From Pseudoalteromonas sp. (GTDB lineage Bacteria; Pseudomonadota; Gammaproteobacteria; Enterobacterales; Alteromonadaceae): a DNA stretch of 64,000 nucleotides. The stretch is taken from assembly GCF_018402495.1 (NCBI RefSeq), contig NZ_JAGYIU010000006.1:1-64000 (forward strand). Reading direction: 5' to 3'. Below the pieces are notes generated by a model that saw nothing but the letters and a program-made list of their open reading frames with translations, did not search any database and had not been told where the DNA came from. Position 1 is the first letter of the stretch; every line of letters begins with the position of its first letter. Position numbers and translations under genes: made by a program. This document shows positions 1 to 7,846 of this stretch, in pieces.

Positions 1-164
1 AATGTGACGGGTTTTTTGCTATCTGCAGGAAAGTACCCCAAAGCCATAAGCCCGCACAGGCCAATGAGAGTGTCGCATTTACTATGTGACTTTTTACCGC
101 TGTGGGTACAATGACATTCTACTGTGTTGTCGCTACGAAGTAGCGCACCGACTCCAAATACAAG

Positions 165-195
165 AAAGCCCTACTCGAAAGGCTCGGGCTTTTTA
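165..195 (+). terminator. Terminator-like hairpin of an upstream gene
   Basis: AAAGCCC at 165-171 pairs with GGGCTTT at 186-192 and is followed by a run of T. The shape is that of a Rho-independent terminator reading rightward. The transcript it would end starts outside the window. Confidence 0.5.
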
Positions 196-272
196 CGTCT
201 GGAATAAAGTAAATACAAAGATTCGAGGCAAAAGCTATCAGGTTTTTGGTAGCGCTCAAAAGTTTAATGTTA

Positions 273-434
273 ATACCAATTTTATTAAAAATATGATCGT
301 TCTAGCGTATTAAATAATCCGTTACCTGCGTTAAAAATTATTTATATAGAACAACCATGTATAATAATTTTCGCCTTGTTTTCGACTTGTTTCTTTGTCG
401 CTATGATAGATCACTAATTTAATGTAATTGGTAT
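273..434. repeat. 162-bp inverted-repeat element (MITE-like)
   Basis: The left end ATACCAATTTTATTAAA matches the reverse complement of the right end (ATACCAATTACATTAAA) at 15 of 17 positions. The 128-base interior is AT-rich and has no open frame of its own. Terminal inverted repeats around a short non-coding core are typical of miniature inverted-repeat elements. No clear target-site duplication was found and no transposase in the window could mobilise it. Confidence 0.5.
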
Positions 435-715
435 AACTTGCATAAATAGTTGAACAATCGAACGAATTAAATTCCTATGTAACGTCATTAAAATTTTTTA
501 ATTTAATATAACTAGATATCAAAATCTTTCCTTTTTTACTGATTGCATTCTAATTTTGAGAAACTTGCGCTTTTTTTTTAGAGGTTGATCTTAGCTATTT
601 ATCTTGAATCTTTACCCTAGTTACTAAATTATCACCTTGTTGCAATTTCATTGTTGGTTTAATAACTCTCCTGTGTAAAACTATCGAGGTTAATTTAGTA
701 AATCAGGTGACATGA

Positions 716-1648
716 ATGTCGAATATTAAAGCTTGGAAACTTCTCAGCCTGTTTTGTTTGTTTACAGCATTGATTGGTTGTCAATCTAAAGAAGAGCAGT
801 TAAAACAAACAATTCAAGGGTCTATTAAAAAAGCCGATGTCGAGCTTAATCAGCTTGGTAAAGCGCTTGATAATGGCAGTGTACGTAATGCGATTATTCT
901 TAAAGAATATGGTCGTATTCTCAAACAGCAGCAACCTGAGCTAAGTAAGGTTGTTGATATAGTTAGTCTTGATGCAACACGCAAGGGGGCACTCTATAGT
1001 GGCTTAACCCAGCGTCTTGATGATATTAAGGGGAACTATTTAATCCCTCCTTACGAAGATACTTTATACAATATTGATTTATTACGTGAAGCGGCAAAGC
1101 CGACGTTATTTTCTGATGCGTTGACCGATCCTATTAATATGCTCGCTGATATGTCGAACGGCACTTTAGCGCGCGTAGGTGCTATAAGCCAACAGGCTGA
1201 AGGACAAGGTGTTGGTAACCAAATGGTAGGTAACCCTAACTATGGGAATTGGGAAACGAATAGCAGTGGTACTAGCTTTTGGCAATGGTATGGTATGTAT
1301 CGGATGCTTGGTGATGTAGTTGGTCGTGTTGATTATGGTAATTGGAGTCGAGGCAGAAAATATAGTTACTATAACGATTATGGTCGAGAGCGTTATTCGA
1401 GCCCTAAACAGATAAAAGCTCAAAGTGCTTTAGAGAGTCGCACACGACAAACTTATCAGCGCCAAGGCAAACAATTTACTAGCCCTTATGCGAGTAAAAA
1501 AACCGGTGCATCAGGTTTAAGTCGAAGCAGCTATACGCCACCTAAAACTCGCAGCAGTTACTCAAGAACGAGTAGTTACAGCAATAATTCAGGGTCAATT
1601 CGTAATAGCAGTAGCAGAACCTCACGCGGCGTCAGTCGTGGTAAGTAA
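716..1648 (+). CDS. Lipoprotein with Ser/Arg/Tyr-rich tail, first gene of PspA/DUF350 cluster
   Basis: The 310-residue protein starts with a lipoprotein signal peptide: hydrophobic stretch then lipobox LIGC with Cys22, so it should be exported and lipid-anchored. Residues 25-150 look helical and polar. A Trp/Tyr/Gly-rich segment (around WQWYGMYRMLGDVVG, residues 188-202) is followed by a long low-complexity tail rich in Ser, Arg, Tyr and Thr, mostly without acidic residues. AGGTGA sits 5 bases before the ATG. The DUF350 gene follows after 25 bases, suggesting co-transcription. I do not recognise a named family. By position it may correspond to the secreted small proteins (such as DUF1190) that accompany DUF350/PspA clusters elsewhere; that is inference. 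Confidence 0.85.
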   Translation: MSNIKAWKLLSLFCLFTALIGCQSKEEQLKQTIQGSIKKADVELNQLGKALDNGSVRNAIILKEYGRILKQQQPELSKVVDIVSLDATRKGALYSGLTQRLDDIKGNYLIPPYEDTLYNIDLLREAAKPTLFSDALTDPINMLADMSNGTLARVGAISQQAEGQGVGNQMVGNPNYGNWETNSSGTSFWQWYGMYRMLGDVVGRVDYGNWSRGRKYSYYNDYGRERYSSPKQIKAQSALESRTRQTYQRQGKQFTSPYASKKTGASGLSRSSYTPPKTRSSYSRTSSYSNNSGSIRNSSSRTSRGVSRGK

Positions 1649-1673
1649 AGAATAACGTTGGAGTTAGAATAAT

Positions 1674-2573
1674 ATGTATGAATTTAATGGAATAACTATG
1701 TGGTCTTTGCAGGCACTGGCTGTGGATTTTGCAATCATCATTTTACTATTTGTTAGCCTAAAATATATTAAAGGCTGGGTATCTAATTTACATGCCAATG
1801 ATGAAATTACCGAGCGCGATAACTTTGCATTCGGGATTAGCTTTGCCGCTGGCTTGGTTGCGCTTGCAATTGTATTAACAGGCGTAAGTAGTGGTGCTTT
1901 TGCTGCTACGTTGCAAAAAGAAGCGCTATTAATGCTTGGTTATGGTGCATTAGCTATTTTACTTATAAAGCTGGGGCACTTTTTTCAAGATAAAGTGGCG
2001 TTGCGTAAAGTGAGTTTACATAACGAAATAGTTAAAGGTAATGTAACAGCATCAATTATTGATTTTGGTCATGTAGTCAGTGTTGCCGTGGTTATTCGCT
2101 CTGCACTTTTATGGGTAGCAACAGAGGGTTGGCACGGGATACCTATTGTTATTGCTGCGTTTATAATTGGTAGTGTGGTATTGCTTTTAGTAAGCCAATA
2201 CCGCGTGCAGCTGTTTAAGAGTACAAATAAAAGTGGTGATTGCTTACAACAAGCTATTGTCGATGGCAATTTAGCGGTAGGTGTTCGTTATGCAGGCTTT
2301 TTAATTGGTAGTGCACTCGCGATGACTGCTGCAACAGGTGTTGCTCCTTATGCTGCTGATAATATTAGTGCGAGTTTACTTTACTGGGCTCTAAGCGCAG
2401 TTGTTTGTCTGGTTGCCTTCATTTTATTGCACTTACTGACGATTAAAATTATTCTTTCTGGCTGTAATATTTCAGATGAAGTGAATCGTCAAAAGAATGT
2501 GGGTGTTGCCGCTATTTCTGCAGCTGTGTCATTTGCTGTTGGGATCACTATGGCCACGTTATTAGGTGCATAA
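1674..2573 (+). CDS. DUF350 family inner-membrane protein, duplicated
   Basis: This 299-residue, very hydrophobic protein has about eight predicted membrane segments. A motif beginning with Asn followed by small residues and leading into a helix recurs four times (near Asn50, Asn123, Asn199 and Asn275), so the protein appears to be two DUF350 units, each of four helices. DUF350 proteins (E. coli YjfL) have no established biochemical function but repeatedly occur with PspA-like proteins, spermidine-synthase-like enzymes and DUF2170. GGAG precedes the ATG. The next gene overlaps its end by 8 bases, supporting one operon with the lipoprotein and the aminopropyltransferase-like gene. Confidence 0.85.
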   Translation: MYEFNGITMWSLQALAVDFAIIILLFVSLKYIKGWVSNLHANDEITERDNFAFGISFAAGLVALAIVLTGVSSGAFAATLQKEALLMLGYGALAILLIKLGHFFQDKVALRKVSLHNEIVKGNVTASIIDFGHVVSVAVVIRSALLWVATEGWHGIPIVIAAFIIGSVVLLLVSQYRVQLFKSTNKSGDCLQQAIVDGNLAVGVRYAGFLIGSALAMTAATGVAPYAADNISASLLYWALSAVVCLVAFILLHLLTIKIILSGCNISDEVNRQKNVGVAAISAAVSFAVGITMATLLGA

Positions 2574-4299
2574 TCCCGTGTCATCAACTCAAACTTCCCC
2601 AAGTAAATTTAATTTACTTGGGCATGATATTTTACTGATCACTGTTATGGCTGTACTCGCTGGGTGCGGCCTTATTTATGAATACCTACTTTCGCATTAT
2701 GCAGGTCGTGTACTTGGCTCTGTAGAAAGTGCTATATACACTATGATCGGAATAATGATAGTGGCGATGGGCATGGGGGCGTTTTTAGCGCGCTGGTTTA
2801 AAGATGCCTTTACTGCATTTGCCTGGTTAGAGAGTATTGTCGCTTTAATTGGTATGGGTTGTATTTTAGCCATTGCGAGTATTATTGCTGTGAGCTATTC
2901 ACTTCCTCACCTGTTTTCTAGTATTTTTAATATTCCGCCTGACGTTATTCTCAATGGCTATGTGTTTCAAAAGCTACAAGAGTGGTCGCGTTTTTTACCT
3001 TATGTGTTTGGGTTTGTACTCGGTTTATTTATTGGCATGGAAATACCGCTAATTGCGCGTATTCGCCAGCATGTATACGGTCGTTTTTTAGAAAATAATG
3101 CGGGGACTATTTATGGCGCGGATTATATAGGGGCAGGAATTGGCGCGGCAATATGGGTGAGTATTATGTTAGCAATCCCGATAATGCAAGCTGCAGCTTG
3201 GACTGCGCTATTTAATATTATTGCTGGGCTTGCCTTTTTGTGGCGTTACCATAGCCATGTGCGCTTTGCTAAATTACTGTTAGTTTGCCATATATTATTG
3301 CTTGTTTTGTTCGCTTTTATTTTACAGTTTGGTACTAGCTGGATGGATAACCTAAGCAATGTGTTATACAAAGATAAGGTTATTTATTCTCAGGCGACTA
3401 AGTATCAACATGTTGTGCTAACAGAGCGTTTAAGTAAAAATCAGCCTCAGCCAATTACAGATCTATATTTAAATGGCCGTTTACAGTTTTCCAGTGTTGA
3501 TGAGCAGATATATCATTCAATGCTTGTTTATCCTGCAATGCTCGCATCGAATCGTCATGACCGCGTATTAATTATAGGTGGCGGTGACGGACTGGCTATG
3601 CGTGATGTATTAAAGTGGCCGGTTGAAGAAGTGACTTTAATAGATTTAGATGGGCAGCTACTTAATTTGTTTGGCCATAAAGATGATAAATTTTCTCCGC
3701 CTGATGATATTAAACAGCGACTGGAGGCACTTAATAAAAAATCAATGCATGACCCACGAGCGAACATTATTGTAGGCGATGCATTTTTAGAAGTTGAAAG
3801 GCTGCTAGATCAGTCAAAGCAGTTCGATACTATTTTAATTGATTTGCCTGACCCAAATCACCCTGATCTTAATAAGATGTACAGTGATTACTTTTATAAT
3901 CACGTACGTCAATTATTGGCACCCGATGGTGCGATGGCGGTACAGTCTACCTCGCCTTATCATGCGAAAAAAGCGTTTTTAAGCATAGCTAAAACAGTAA
4001 AAGCCGCAGGTTTTGATTATGTTGAGCAATATCAGCAAAACATCCCTTCGTTTGGTCAGTGGGGATGGACTATTGCTACCAAAATGGGGCGATCACCCAG
4101 TGCACGTATTAGTGATATAACTGATATGCCAGTGCCCTCTCGTTGGATCAGTAAAAAATATTTATTAGCCAGTTTTGCATTTCCTAATAACTATTTTGAA
4201 CAAGTGAAAGATATTGAAGTCAATAGGTTAGGCTCAGGTCGCTTATATGATTATTATCGAGCGGCTTGGCAAATAGAAAGTGAATTATATAAAAATTAA
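2566..4299 (+). CDS. Membrane-anchored spermidine-synthase-like aminopropyltransferase
   Basis: 577 residues. Residues 20-265 hold about seven membrane segments. Residues 270-550 resemble the spermidine synthase fold: a YQHVVL segment, the nucleotide-binding loop GGGDG, an acidic residue after the next strand (LIDLD), and IDLPDPNHP at the expected active-site position. Family members transfer an aminopropyl group from decarboxylated AdoMet to a polyamine; the actual acceptor here is unknown, and the membrane anchor suggests work at the inner membrane face. The chosen start is GTG, overlapping the DUF350 gene by 8 bases; a second GTG at 2578 is about as good. No AdoMet decarboxylase gene is in the window. 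Confidence 0.85.
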   Translation: MHNPVSSTQTSPSKFNLLGHDILLITVMAVLAGCGLIYEYLLSHYAGRVLGSVESAIYTMIGIMIVAMGMGAFLARWFKDAFTAFAWLESIVALIGMGCILAIASIIAVSYSLPHLFSSIFNIPPDVILNGYVFQKLQEWSRFLPYVFGFVLGLFIGMEIPLIARIRQHVYGRFLENNAGTIYGADYIGAGIGAAIWVSIMLAIPIMQAAAWTALFNIIAGLAFLWRYHSHVRFAKLLLVCHILLLVLFAFILQFGTSWMDNLSNVLYKDKVIYSQATKYQHVVLTERLSKNQPQPITDLYLNGRLQFSSVDEQIYHSMLVYPAMLASNRHDRVLIIGGGDGLAMRDVLKWPVEEVTLIDLDGQLLNLFGHKDDKFSPPDDIKQRLEALNKKSMHDPRANIIVGDAFLEVERLLDQSKQFDTILIDLPDPNHPDLNKMYSDYFYNHVRQLLAPDGAMAVQSTSPYHAKKAFLSIAKTVKAAGFDYVEQYQQNIPSFGQWGWTIATKMGRSPSARISDITDMPVPSRWISKKYLLASFAFPNNYFEQVKDIEVNRLGSGRLYDYYRAAWQIESELYKN

Positions 4300-4311
4300 T
4301 AAAACATGATT

Positions 4312-4358
4312 GACATAATATGTCGGTCATGCGAATCTTAACTCAGACATAATATGTC
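4312..4358 (+). promoter_or_regulatory. Tandem palindromic operator candidates before DUF2170-pspA
   Basis: The 13-base palindrome GACATAATATGTC occurs exactly twice, at 4312-4324 and 4346-4358, 34 bases apart start to start (about three helical turns). They lie 22 bases upstream of the DUF2170 start. The first copy overlaps TTGACA at 4310-4315, a perfect -35 box, although no good -10 follows at the usual distance. Two phased identical dyads suggest cooperative binding by a dimeric regulator. Which protein binds is unknown. Confidence 0.5.
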
Positions 4359-4379
4359 AAACGACAAAAAGGCAGAGAC

Positions 4380-4793
4380 ATGGAATTAAATGAACTTTCA
4401 ATAAAATTAGCGTCTTTTGAAACTGAGGGTGCTAACTTTGAGTCTTTCTTGATTGCCAATCCAGGTGAGCAAGATGTTTTGCAAGTTATTGTAGATGGAA
4501 ACGATGAGCTTCCAATTTTTGTTACCCAAACACAAGAGCAATTACTGTGTATTAGCTACTTGTTTGGTGAAGACGAAGTAAAAAGCGAGTTACGCAACGA
4601 GTTAAACGAAACATTATTACGTTTAAACGTGCCGATTCCGCTAAGTGCATTTGCTAAAATCGATAATAAATACGCGATTTTTGGTGCACTGTCGGTAAAT
4701 TCATCGCTAGATGATGTTACCCACGAGTTAGTGACATTAGCTGATAACGCGATTGATGCACTAGAAGCCGTGACCTTGTATTTAAACGATTAA
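4380..4793 (+). CDS. DUF2170 family protein (YjfI-like)
   Basis: This 137-residue acidic, soluble protein has no signal peptide or membrane segment. Its length, composition and position immediately before a PspA homologue match the DUF2170 family, of which E. coli YjfI is a member upstream of the PspA-like YjfJ. Its biochemical role is not established; it is probably a cytoplasmic partner of the PspA-like protein. AAGG lies 8 bases before the ATG. The 24-base gap to the next gene supports co-transcription, and the paired palindromes at 4312-4358 probably control both. Confidence 0.75.
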   Translation: MELNELSIKLASFETEGANFESFLIANPGEQDVLQVIVDGNDELPIFVTQTQEQLLCISYLFGEDEVKSELRNELNETLLRLNVPIPLSAFAKIDNKYAIFGALSVNSSLDDVTHELVTLADNAIDALEAVTLYLND

Positions 4794-4817
4794 TAGCTAG
4801 TTAGTGGAGTTAAGATT

Positions 4818-5510
4818 ATGAGTATTTTAAAAAAATTATTTACAGCTGTACGTGGCGGCGCGCGTGAAGCGGGTGAGGCAATTGTAGATGCGAATGGGAT
4901 CCGTATTTTTGAGCAAGAAATTGCCGATGCGCAAAATGCACTGCACCGTGCTAAAAAAAGCCTAACAGAAGTGATGGCTAAAGAAATGCAAACTAAGCGT
5001 AAAATTAGCGCTGTAGATGCATCAATTGCTGAGCACGAAGCTTATGCAGGTCAAGCGCTTGAAAAAGGCAATGAGGCATTAGCGCTAGAAATTGCTGAAA
5101 AAATTGGTGATTTTGAAGCTGAGAAAGCCGAACACGAGCAAGTGTTAGCGGGCTTTAGTAATCACATAGTGACTTTGAAGCAACAAGTAAAAGATGCTGA
5201 GAAATCAATTAAAGAGAACCAACGTCAGCTTACTATGGTTAAAACTACAGAAAGCGTGCAGCAAGCAACCATGGCTGTAAATAGTACGTTGAATACTAAC
5301 AGCTCGTCTATGACATCAGCCCGTCAGTCGCTTGAACGTATTAAGCAACGCCAGCAAGATCGCAGTGATCAGCTAGGTGCAGCAAAACAGCTTGAATCAG
5401 ACGTTAATGGTGATGATTTAAAAGCAAAAATGGCTGAGGCTGGCATTGGTGATACTAATCCAAAAAGCGCTGATATTTTAGCTCGTATTAAAGCGAAGCA
5501 AAACGGCTAA
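4818..5510 (+). CDS. PspA/IM30 family protein (YjfJ-like)
   Basis: The 230-residue protein has the PspA/IM30 layout: an N-terminal amphipathic stretch (MSILKKLFTAVRGGAREAGE), then long Lys/Glu/Gln/Ala-rich coiled-coil helices to about residue 190 and a short C-terminal tail ending near residue 228. Such proteins assemble on the cytoplasmic membrane face and protect membrane integrity under stress. There is no pspF, pspB or pspC nearby, so this is not the classical Psp system but the variant with DUF2170, DUF350 and an aminopropyltransferase-like enzyme. GGAG precedes the start, and a strong terminator follows 17 bases after the stop. Confidence 0.88.
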   Translation: MSILKKLFTAVRGGAREAGEAIVDANGIRIFEQEIADAQNALHRAKKSLTEVMAKEMQTKRKISAVDASIAEHEAYAGQALEKGNEALALEIAEKIGDFEAEKAEHEQVLAGFSNHIVTLKQQVKDAEKSIKENQRQLTMVKTTESVQQATMAVNSTLNTNSSSMTSARQSLERIKQRQQDRSDQLGAAKQLESDVNGDDLKAKMAEAGIGDTNPKSADILARIKAKQNG

Positions 5511-5526
5511 CATTCAGAATCTATTG

Positions 5527-5561
5527 AAAAAGGTAACCGAGTTTTCTTGGTTGCCTTTTTT
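5527..5561 (+). terminator. Terminator after the PspA-like gene
   Basis: AAAGGTAACC pairs with GGTTGCCTTT across a 10-base loop (one G:T-type mismatch) and is followed by six T. It would end most DUF2170-pspA transcripts, so the gene at 5582 depends on read-through or its own promoter. Confidence 0.75.
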
Positions 5562-5581
5562 GCTTACAGAGGCCCCTTTAT

Positions 5582-6220
5582 ATGTTTAATTTTTTTAAAT
5601 CTAAAAAAAAGCCAGAGCGTCAGCTTAATCACGCAAGTGACCTTAAAATGGGTGACATGTTTACAGTCATTGATTCGTTTGCATACCCTTTATGGCTTAA
5701 AGGTCAAACGTTACGTGTTATTGATGTGCAAACGTATCAATATCAGCATAGCAGTGATACTGAATTTGTGCTTGAAACCAACACTGGGCAAGTGGTGTTT
5801 TTACAAATAGAGCAAGATGATGGCGAGCAGTGGGCAAACTTTTCTATAAAAATTCAGCGTGATGATGTTGAGGAGATTTTTGGCCTTGATGAATTTGCGC
5901 GTATTTTTGATGAAGAGTCGTTAACCCATATCACGGTGCAAAATACGCCAGAACGTTTTATGCAGTTTTTAGCTAATAGCTATCAACAAAGCGAAGCACC
6001 TTATGTATGCTATTTTCACAATAAAGATTTTCGTGGTCAAGCGTTGCCGCGCTATGAGCAAGAAGGTGGTGAGCCATGCGAAATGATTTGCTTAGCCTCC
6101 CCTGATGAAGGGCACAGCGTTAATATTGAAATTTGGGAAGGGGGTGAAACTGAAGTATCTCTGACGTTAACCCGCCCGATCAGCGATATTGTAGACCTGT
6201 TTCCTGGAGATGCCCAGTGA
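5582..6220 (+). CDS. DUF4178-like protein of the PspA cluster
   Basis: This 212-residue acidic, soluble protein begins MFNFFKSKKK. Residues 18-95 (LKMGDMFTVID, then W-L-K-G-Q-T-L-R-V-I-D-V, and a later E-Q-D-D-G-E-Q-W) fit the beta-rich DUF4178 pattern often found with DUF350 and spermidine-synthase-like genes. The C-terminal half (110-212) is less familiar. The family assignment is by pattern, and YjfK (DUF2491) is the alternative; no activity is known. It follows the pspA-like gene beyond a terminator and overlaps the next gene by four bases (GTGA), indicating translational coupling with that one. Confidence 0.65.
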   Translation: MFNFFKSKKKPERQLNHASDLKMGDMFTVIDSFAYPLWLKGQTLRVIDVQTYQYQHSSDTEFVLETNTGQVVFLQIEQDDGEQWANFSIKIQRDDVEEIFGLDEFARIFDEESLTHITVQNTPERFMQFLANSYQQSEAPYVCYFHNKDFRGQALPRYEQEGGEPCEMICLASPDEGHSVNIEIWEGGETEVSLTLTRPISDIVDLFPGDAQ

Positions 6221-6537
6221 GCGATGCTAAAGATAAGTGGTTGCGCCAAGAACAGGCTGTGCGCGCCACGCAAATGGCATTTGATTTAAGTAGTGAGGTA
6301 CAAAAATCGATAAAAAAACAAGCTATCGATCAAGAGCTCACACCTTCTGATATGATCCGTAAAATTTTAGGCTTAGATGTAAAGTCAAAAAAAACGCGAC
6401 AACGCTTATCCTTTAATTTAAATGATGACGAAATAGCGCAATTGGCTAGCCGATTTGAAGTAGCAGCAGATGATAAAAGAGCGGTAAAGCAGCAGGTAGC
6501 AGAGCTACTCATTGAACATACAAAAAAGATTAAGTAA
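6217..6537 (+). CDS. Small basic protein, ribbon-helix-helix-like pattern
   Basis: The 106-residue protein starts with GTG overlapping the stop of the preceding gene (GTGA). Two similar segments are visible: MAFDLSSEVQKSIKKQAID...TPSDMIRKIL and LSFNLNDDEIAQLASRFEV...AVKQQVAELL, each a short strand-like stretch followed by two helices. This resembles ribbon-helix-helix DNA-binding domains in duplicate, but the likeness is weak and no family is recognised. If it binds DNA it could control this cluster, for example at the palindromes at 4312-4358; this is speculation. Confidence 0.6.
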   Translation: MSDAKDKWLRQEQAVRATQMAFDLSSEVQKSIKKQAIDQELTPSDMIRKILGLDVKSKKTRQRLSFNLNDDEIAQLASRFEVAADDKRAVKQQVAELLIEHTKKIK

Positions 6538-6605
6538 CCATGCTTTTTGCCTTCTTTGAGTAAAGTACTTACACTGAGGTTATTATTTTCTAAAGAAGTG
6601 CTGCT

Positions 6606-6791
6606 GTGAATAGTATATTAATTGCCTACATATTTATTTTTGCTTTATTTGGCACGGCGGCAAGTTATTTTGTACGTTTTATATATGCTTACTGGGTAAA
6701 GAAGAAAATGCCATTAGAGTATATTTTTAAGGCTGGTGTGTGTATTTTTATGGTGGTGGTTATTTCGGTGCTAATACCACTGTTAAATTAA
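6606..6791 (+). CDS. Small two-helix membrane protein
   Basis: The 61-residue protein from a GTG start has two hydrophobic helices (about residues 3-28 and 41-60) joined by a short basic loop with KKK, so both ends probably face the periplasm. No family is recognised. It lies 68 bases after the PspA cluster on the same strand and could belong to it. The start codon lacks a strong ribosome binding site. Confidence 0.5.
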   Translation: MNSILIAYIFIFALFGTAASYFVRFIYAYWVKKKMPLEYIFKAGVCIFMVVVISVLIPLLN

Positions 6792-6806
6792 CACCGAAAC
6801 TAAGTA

Positions 6807-7208
6807 CTACTGGTAATTAACAGTCTTACATTGGTTATCAATACACAAAGAATGTATTTCTAGTACCGGTGAGCACTCCTTTGATTCAAGTGCTGCATTT
6901 TTTTGCTGTTCTTGCTGAGTGATTTTTTGTGCTAATTGCTCGGCTTGTTCTTGGGAGTGATTCAATGTTGAGTACACAACATATTTGCTTGGCCCTCCAC
7001 AAGGACGAGCGCCCACTTCTAATACCTTACATTGATAACTGGCTGTGCAACTTTTGTTGCTAACAAGGTTATTAAGCTGAGCGTCCAAAACCGATGCATT
7101 CATGTTTTGAGTAGTACTCGATGTTATTGTACTGGTGCAGCCGCTAAGCAGCATGCTAATAGCGACACTGGCAGCTGATAGTTTAATTACGGATGACAAA
7201 CCACTCAT
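6807..7208 (-). CDS. Cys-rich lipoprotein, paralogue of its neighbour
   Basis: The 133-residue protein has a signal peptide ending in lipobox LLSGC (Cys24). The mature part carries six further Cys residues and the segment CxxSxQCKxxxVGxRPCGGPSxYxVYST, shared with the gene at 7219-7737. Paired cysteines in an exported protein suggest disulphides. AAGGA precedes the ATG. The gene lies 10 bases after its paralogue, so the two probably form an operon made by tandem duplication. The function is unknown; I recognise no named domain. Confidence 0.75.
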   Translation of the reverse strand: MSGLSSVIKLSAASVAISMLLSGCTSTITSSTTQNMNASVLDAQLNNLVSNKSCTASYQCKVLEVGARPCGGPSKYVVYSTLNHSQEQAEQLAQKITQQEQQKNAALESKECSPVLEIHSLCIDNQCKTVNYQ

Positions 7209-7218
7209 AATCTAGTCC

Positions 7219-7737
7219 TTAAAATACACTTACCGCAGAGCCTTCAAGTTTAACACATTTATTTTCAACACACTGCGTGCTTGGCGCAGTTAAATGTTGG
7301 CAAATACTCATCATGCCTGTTTGTGCGTTATAGGTACTTTCTAGTTGAGTAATGGTATCGCTTAGTGCTGAAACCTGCTCCTGAGATGCGCTTTGCGTAG
7401 AGTACACAATATAATCGCTTGGACCACCACATGCTCGGCTACCCACTGCATTTACTTTACACTGTGAACTCGTTGAACACTGTTTATCTGCAATTAAGTT
7501 GTTAAGCTTATTTTTTGCCGTTTTAATATCATCAAGCGACACTTCTTTTGCTGCATCAGCTGGTAACGGCTGTGCAATTTTATTTTGCTCTTTCGCTTGT
7601 GGTAGTGCTTGTTGTGACGTGGTCGTTGACGTATTTTCTACCGCATTGGTTTTAGTTTGCTCAGTGTTAGTTGAGTTTGTTTCAAAGCAAGCTGTTAAGC
7701 AAAGTGGTAAAAGTAGAGCGAGTAATGGAGTACGCAT
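7219..7737 (-). CDS. Cys-rich lipoprotein, paralogue of its neighbour
   Basis: The ATG at 7737 is preferred because it gives a clean lipoprotein signal peptide (MRTPLLALLLPLCLTAC, Cys17) and is preceded by AGGA; an upstream ATG at 7776 would add 13 polar residues ahead of the signal. The mature protein has a Thr/Asn/Gln-rich linker and then the conserved module with CSTSSQCKVNAVGSRACGGPS. The same module fills the downstream lipoprotein. It probably acts in the periplasm, anchored to a membrane; the function is unknown. Confidence 0.75.
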   Translation of the reverse strand: MRTPLLALLLPLCLTACFETNSTNTEQTKTNAVENTSTTTSQQALPQAKEQNKIAQPLPADAAKEVSLDDIKTAKNKLNNLIADKQCSTSSQCKVNAVGSRACGGPSDYIVYSTQSASQEQVSALSDTITQLESTYNAQTGMMSICQHLTAPSTQCVENKCVKLEGSAVSVF

Positions 7738-7823
7738 AATCGTTCCTGATAGTGATGAATTATTCATCACTATCATACACGGTGCATCTATTACGGCAAT
7801 AAAAACTCTACTATCAATATATT

Positions 7824-7846
7824 AAAGCGCCATTAATGGCGTTTTT
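7824..7846. terminator. Hairpin between fumC and the lipoprotein pair
   Basis: AACGCCATTAATGGCG forms a self-complementary stem beyond the fumC stop. The T-run lies on the plus side, so as a minus-strand terminator it is modest. Confidence 0.4.

Larger units (their letters stand above)
1..715. other. Non-coding left edge
   Basis: No convincing gene is seen here. The stretch holds a terminator-like hairpin (165-195), an inverted-repeat element (273-434) and an AT-rich segment of about 280 bases that should contain the promoter of the lipoprotein gene at 716. A 75-codon open frame at 86-313 runs through both the hairpin and the repeat and is judged spurious. The gene that the hairpin terminates would lie left of the window. 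Confidence 0.5.

Noticed and set aside
86..313. 75-codon open frame at the left edge
   Set aside because: It runs through a terminator-like hairpin and into an inverted-repeat element, has no ribosome site, and its product resembles no family.
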